From contig NW_019775676.1 in assembly GCF_001039355.2 (NCBI RefSeq), positions 72,656 to 136,655 of the forward strand: 64,000 nucleotides of DNA, written 5' to 3'. The notes beneath the pieces were generated by a model. That model had not been told where the DNA came from, did no database searches, and was given only the letters and a program-made list of their open reading frames with translations. Shown piece after piece: positions 59,562 to 64,000 of this stretch. Every line of letters begins with the position of its first letter. The first letter of the stretch is position 1. Both the position numbers and the translations under genes were made by a program. The stretch comes from Lingula anatina. Lineage: Eukaryota > Brachiopoda > Lingulata > Lingulida > Lingulidae.

Positions 59562-61833
59562 CTAGCAGGGCAAATGTGTTGCAAGTTTGGCTTTTTGGCC
59601 ATACACGGCACGTATCAGCTCGACTCCAAACGGACCATAGATGTAGATGTCGTCGCTCTTGTATCCAAGCTCATGAAGGGCAGACAGGGTAGTGATTACG
59701 ACTACTGGACCAGTGCAGATGATGGTCTTGTTGGTCTTGCCGTTGGCAGGTGGCAGGAACGGTTTCAAGGTGCTGGCGTCGATAAGTCCCTCGGACCCGG
59801 TCCAGGAATCGTCGCACTCGCTAACGCAGAAGGTGAAATCGAAACGACTGTCGTGTTTCCCAAGTGCTGTAAGCTCCTCAAGGCATAAGAGCTGCTCCGG
59901 CGTCTTGGCGTGATAGAAGAACTTGACCTTGGTTGTGTCGGAGGGGTCGTTGGCGATGCTGCAGATAAGCTGTATGGCAGGCGTGGCTCCGACTCCGGTG
60001 GCTATCATGGTCAAAGTATCCAGTTTTCCCGCGGAATATTCAAAACCTCCACATGGACCTCGGCATTCTAGAGTGTCTCCTGAAATAAGGTAAGTGTATA
60101 TTGTATTTTGGTAGCTTTTTCCATGGCATAAAATATAACAAACGTTGTCAAAAATGTAGCTTCACATTATGTCTATTGAAAAAAAAATCAGTTTGAATAT
60201 CATCGTAACGTTTTTCGTATATTCTACAATATTAATATTCAGGCGTATGACTTAAATGAAGCGCATCGTTCCACATGTTTAAAGCCTTGATCACAACCGG
60301 ACGCACGAATTTCAGGATCGTTCGTCCCCTGCCATTTTTGGGTGTTGCGGAGGCCGTAGAGGTCGTAGAGGTATAGGAAAGTCTGCCTTGCGAGTCGCAA
60401 GGGCCACATGAGATGTTCTTTCAGGCAGGGCCGCTAATTGCAAGGAGCGATGGTCGTGGAAATTGTACCCATTTCTTGAGTTTGTCTTGCTTCCTGTGTA
60501 CGTGGCACACACTCACCACTTACGAAGGGAATGCATCGCATTGCGAAAGTAGTGCTCTTTTGCGTCAGTTTTGCTTCACATTTGCCTCACACGTTTGTGG
60601 TGACGTACTGACGGCGAACGTCAGTTTTGCTTCCTGTTCTCCTCTTCTTTCTTCTTCCTCCTCCCTTTTTTCTACTATGTAAGCTTCTTTCTCTTGTCTT
60701 TTGGAGCCATATTAGAAACTGAATTGAGCAAAAATTTGAAAATTGTTGTACAAGTTTACACAGTCGATGTTCATTGTAAAGACACGAGCGTGCGTCGTGA
60801 GCACGCCTTTTATACACCAGGCGTGGGGGTGACGCACTTTGTTCGTTAGTTGTGAGGGCGTGCTCCTTACTCAACACGCAAAGGGCACCTTGCTCCTTCA
60901 TTGCTTGCGACGTGCATCTTGCACAACGCGCGTATTTCTTGTTAACTCCGTGCGAGGGGAGCAAGTTACGCTTACGGCCTCCCTGTTCGTAGGCTATACG
61001 TAGAATCTTTTGAACATGTCCAACATCCTCCGTACGTGCTTACGGGCTGTCTGCGAACTCGAAATTGCGTAAGAAGACCTTGCGTGGGACATGAGTTTCT
61101 GCGCAAAATTTGGACGCTACCAGCCCGTAAGAGCCCATACGGCCGGTTGTGACCGAGACTTAAGAAAGGTAAACCGTGGGTATTCATGTCTAACCATACA
61201 CATATCAGTTTAAAGAGATCGCCTTAATTATAACTAAGACAGCGCCATCCAACATGTTAACTATGAAGTTTGATGAGCAATAATATTAATATCACTTTTA
61301 TGTCCTATAAGAAAAGATAAGTGCACCTACCGATTTTCATATTCTTAACAGCGAGGGAGAACGCACCATGCGTCTCAAGGCGCAGGCCAAGCTCCATCAT
61401 ACCAAACGCACTGGGAGCACTCATGGGCGACAGATAACGCTCGTGGAATTTCCCGCCAACATTGACACGTGCTTGCACATACTGACCGGGTAGACAACCT
61501 GAGTGGGCTTCTGGGTCAGGCAGAGCGAATTTTAATCTCTGGACTTTGTCTGCTTCTTGGATAACCTCTGTTAGCTTAAGGGTGGTAAAGGTATCGGCGT
61601 TTAAAGCAGCAAGGTGGACTTTACCGGCGGGGTCTTTGAAAGCGCCAAGAGGCAGGGCGGCAGATGTGGAGAAAGGGTCGTAGAAGTCGGTGTCTTGGTT
61701 TGGCGCAGTGCCGCTGTCTTGGCCCAGCTCTTGCTCACACTCCCTAAGCATTTTGTGCGCAAGCTCCTTCTTTACTTCCGGTTTCAGCTTCTTTAACTCG
61801 TAGTTAAGAAGGCGCTTGTTTGTTCTCTGTGAC
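59562..61833 (-). pseudogene. Copy E: exons 10-11 (reductase half only) of the fusion-enzyme gene
   Basis: Exon 10 is 61331-61833 (503 nt) and exon 11 is 59562-60079 (518 nt); both are open, with intact acceptor and donor sites and the same stop as genes 3 and 4. They encode the linker, FAD motif RYLSPMSAPS, TGVGATPAIQL and YIYGPFGVEL. One change: DFDDPFS reads DFYDPFS. Homology continues into intron 9 to about 61963 and then stops, so exons 1-9 are missing. Either a 5'-truncated pseudogene or a reductase module available to another promoter. Intron 10 holds a TTAA transposon. Confidence 0.88.
60283..61159. mobile_element. 877-bp element with TTAA target duplication in copy E intron 10
   Basis: Imperfect inverted ends (GCCTTGATCACAACCGG and inverse of GTCTCGGTCACAACCGG), with TTAA at 60279-60282 and 61160-61163. 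Gene 3 intron 10 has the empty site CATGCTTAAGAAAAG at 28906-28920. Interior CpG-rich, with no recognisable transposase. TTAA duplications are typical of piggyBac and Kolobok. Confidence 0.85.
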
Positions 61834-61976
61834 CTACAAATTGAATTTAACTATGTAAGTATGTATTTTAATGGGGCGTTTGATTTGTATGCATAAAGAT
61901 TATGAATTAAAAGCAGCAGCTTTTATTTGACAAAAAGTTGGCAACTCTCCCCATGACTGTGTTTTTATGTACAGAC

Positions 61977-62046
61977 ACAGACGCAGGTGATGGCTATATG
62001 TACAGACACAGATGTGTCTATACATATAGCCATCACCTGCGTCTGT
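61977..62046. repeat. 34-bp inverted repeat with 2-nt loop
   Basis: Arms 61977-62010 and 62013-62046 pair with a single mismatch (ACAGACGCAGGTGATGGCTA... and its inverse). It begins just after copy E homology ends. Confidence 0.92.
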
Positions 62047-62098
62047 CATCGCCGTCGTCGCCGTCGTTGCCTTTATCGCCGTCGCAGTGTACTTTCAC

Positions 62099-62550
62099 CG
62101 ATAACACAATAAGTGGAAAAACATTTTACCTTTTGGCTTGAAACTTACAGAACTGATGAATATTTGTAATACGCAGGTCAAGTTCAAAAAACAGCATGAC
62201 CAGACCATTTTTATGGAAGTTATGCTTTTTTTCTCACTTTTTGAGCATATGTGCAACACCAATAACATGATTAGTGGAAAACCCTTTTACCTTTTGGCTT
62301 AAAACTTACTAAACGGATGAACATTCATAATACGCAGGTCAAGTTCGAAAATCAGCATGATCGGGCCATTTTTACAAAAGTCATGCTGTTTTTACACTTT
62401 TTTCAGCATATATGCAACACTGATAATACATTTCGTGGAAAAACGATTGGCCAATTGTCTTGAAATTCACAGGAGTTATCAGTCTTACTAAAACACAGAT
62501 TAAATTCGAAAATAAGCTTAATCGGTAAAGTTTTTTTTTTTTTTTTTTTT
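62099..62550. repeat. Three degenerate tandem units of about 161 bp
   Basis: Units at about 62099-62259, 62260-62420 and 62421-62550 share TAGTGGAAAA..TTTTACCTTTTGGCTT, ATACGCAGGTCAAGTTC and GCATAT.TGCAACAC. The third is most diverged and ends in poly-T. Confidence 0.8.
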
Positions 62551-62599
62551 GTAAATAAGTGTTTTTTTTCCTCAGATTTAATTCTTAGGCATGTTAACA

Positions 62600-62950
62600 A
62601 TCAATTGTTTAACTAATTAGATATGTAAAGGTGTTCTGTTGACATTTTCTGCATCTTAACAATATTGTTAGTTGATTATATAAAATGATGATAAACCTGT
62701 TATTGTGTATTGTGTAATAAAGTGTCAAAAATGGAAATAAACTCATATCTTTATAGTTTGTCAGATTCAATCATTCAGTATGTTCAGAATCTCAGAATGG
62801 AGCAAATTGAACATTTAAAATTGTTCTATTGATATTTTCCTATGTCAACAATTTTCTTAGTTGATCATTTAAAAACTAAACAGTAAATCGATTAGTTTGT
62901 GTTATGTAAAAAAGTGTTGAAAATGGAAATAAACCGATTTCATTATAGTT
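62600..62950. repeat. Two degenerate tandem units of about 189 bp
   Basis: Both contain TTCT.TTGA.ATTTTC, TTAGTTGAT and TGGAAATAAAC (near 62730 and 62925). Confidence 0.7.
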
Positions 62951-62998
62951 ATCTCTTGTTTACATTTTGGCATTTCCAAGGTTTGACTCTGAACTTCA

Positions 62999-63589
62999 TG
63001 TGTAACGTGCAAATTAGATTGCACTGAGAGTATCGGGGTTAATAATGCCATATAAGGATTCACCGACAAAAGGTTAATGATGGTGGATCCTTATCAGAGG
63101 CCACCAACAAAGAACAATAGTAGTTGTGTTAGGGAAGCGGTAGGATCGGCTCATTAAAGGATAATGAGGCTCAGATATCGATTTGATGATCGTAATCGCT
63201 AATATATCTTAAGAGTATCAAGGAGAAAAGTCCAGAAAGGACGTTCGGGCAGACACAGATTCGCCAATAGTTTAGCGGTTCTTACGACATCAAACGTATC
63301 AAAGTCTGATGAAACTTTAACGAGCTCTCCCCCGCCAAGTATAAAAGGTCGTCTCATTGCTGGATGAGACAGATTGAGAGGGAGAAAGGACATACGAAGA
63401 TGACGGAGTCCTTAGATCAGCGAACGACTGTAAGACCGACGCTCAGGCCACTTCTAACCTGCATAATAAACTACTAGAGTAATCATTTCGGTTGTTTCGT
63501 TTTGAGTCCGTCTCCGGCAAAGGCGCACGACACCAAAGCCTTTACGAACCTCACGAACGATAAAAACACCTAAACTTGAGGGTTACACA
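62999..63589 (+). mobile_element. Candidate solo LTR or TIR element
   Basis: Starts TGTGTAAC and ends GTTACACA (TG...CA with 8-bp inverse), with TATAAAAG near 63340 and AATAAA near 63465, as in an LTR. The inverse extends outward (TTCA and TGAA), and no direct 5-bp target duplication is visible, which weakens the LTR reading. Confidence 0.35.
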
Positions 63590-64000
63590 TGAACCCTCCA
63601 TAGTGACCATTAAAGAAAAATCATGACACTTACTCTTCTTGACGTACAGCTCAAATAAGAAAACCAGCTCTATTGGATTGTTTTTATTGGATTCATGCTT
63701 TTTTTTTTTTTTTTTTTTTTTTTGTGTGAAATTTTCATTTTTCTCAATCTGGCATTTTCTAAGTATGTAGACGCTTAAATAGGCGTTTCTCTGAAACTTT
63801 GCCTGTTTTATCCTGAACCCCAAGGCATACCTCAAACGAAACCGTTGAGAAAATAAAGATCAAAGGATATGTTTTTAAGATCACTGAAAGAAAAAAAGCG
63901 CAGCATTTTTTTTTTCGTCTAAACTTCTCGCCATTACTCCCCAGTACGTGGGATTCTGGGACTTGCCTCAATTTGCATATGGATGAATACTACTGTTTAG
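63590..64000. other. Right edge of window, no gene recognised
   Basis: AT-rich with a poly-T run at about 63700-63723. The open frames are low-complexity (poly-Lys) or unmatched. Confidence 0.5.

Noticed and set aside
63199-63393. 64-codon minus-strand frame
   Set aside because: Lies inside the candidate LTR/TIR element and matches nothing recognisable.

Overview
The window is nuclear DNA from an animal, most likely a marine invertebrate (mollusc, amphioxus or another basal deuterostome; the sequence does not settle which). Genes are split into short exons with GT-AG introns, intergenic DNA is AT-rich and full of microsatellites, and there are many non-autonomous DNA transposons, a LINE tail and a Gmr1-like Ty3/gypsy fragment. 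There are no operons, CRISPR arrays or convincing RNA genes.

The main content is a local family of an unusual fusion enzyme: an acyl-CoA-dehydrogenase-like flavoprotein (about residues 1-428) joined to a cytochrome-b5-reductase/FNR-type FAD plus NAD(P)H module (about 429-770). I reconstructed 11 coding exons whose lengths and phases are the same in every complete copy. Copies, left to right: gene 1 (minus, 174-2054, 5' exons only, runs off the left edge); gene 2 (minus, 4136-14533, complete, 767 aa); gene 3 (minus, 28187-35805, complete, 770 aa); gene 4 (plus, 42107-49350, complete, 768 aa); copy D (plus, 54648-55657, promoter, exon 1 and part of intron 1, cut off at a retrotransposon); an exon-10 scrap at 53613-53820; copy E (minus, 59562-61833, exons 10-11 only). 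Genes 1 and 2 form one subfamily; 3, 4, D and E form another. Genes 3 and 4 are divergent arms of an inverted duplication of about 9.3 kb around a 6-kb repeat-rich centre.

Between genes 2 and 3 lies one unrelated, complete plus-strand gene (18712-25128, 10 exons, 449 aa): a membrane dipeptidase (peptidase M19) with all zinc ligands, anchored by an N-terminal membrane segment rather than a GPI tail. Its intron 5 has an (ATT)n tract beside the acceptor, and its last intron holds a 40-bp minisatellite of about 19 units.

Because the gene copies are paralogous, many transposon insertions can be read against an empty site in a sister copy. This gives target-site duplications directly: TTA for elements at 42808 and 41069, TTAA at 60283, AA at 35175, TA for the Tc1 element at 11907. 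Three isolated N bases (36310, 38462, 43210) all lie at repeat boundaries, so the fine structure of the 36-43 kb centre should be treated as possibly assembly-affected.

Proposed biology: the fusion enzyme could couple an acyl-CoA-type flavin reaction directly to NAD(P)H without electron-transfer flavoprotein. The canonical catalytic glutamate is not where it sits in MCAD, so the reaction is unknown.
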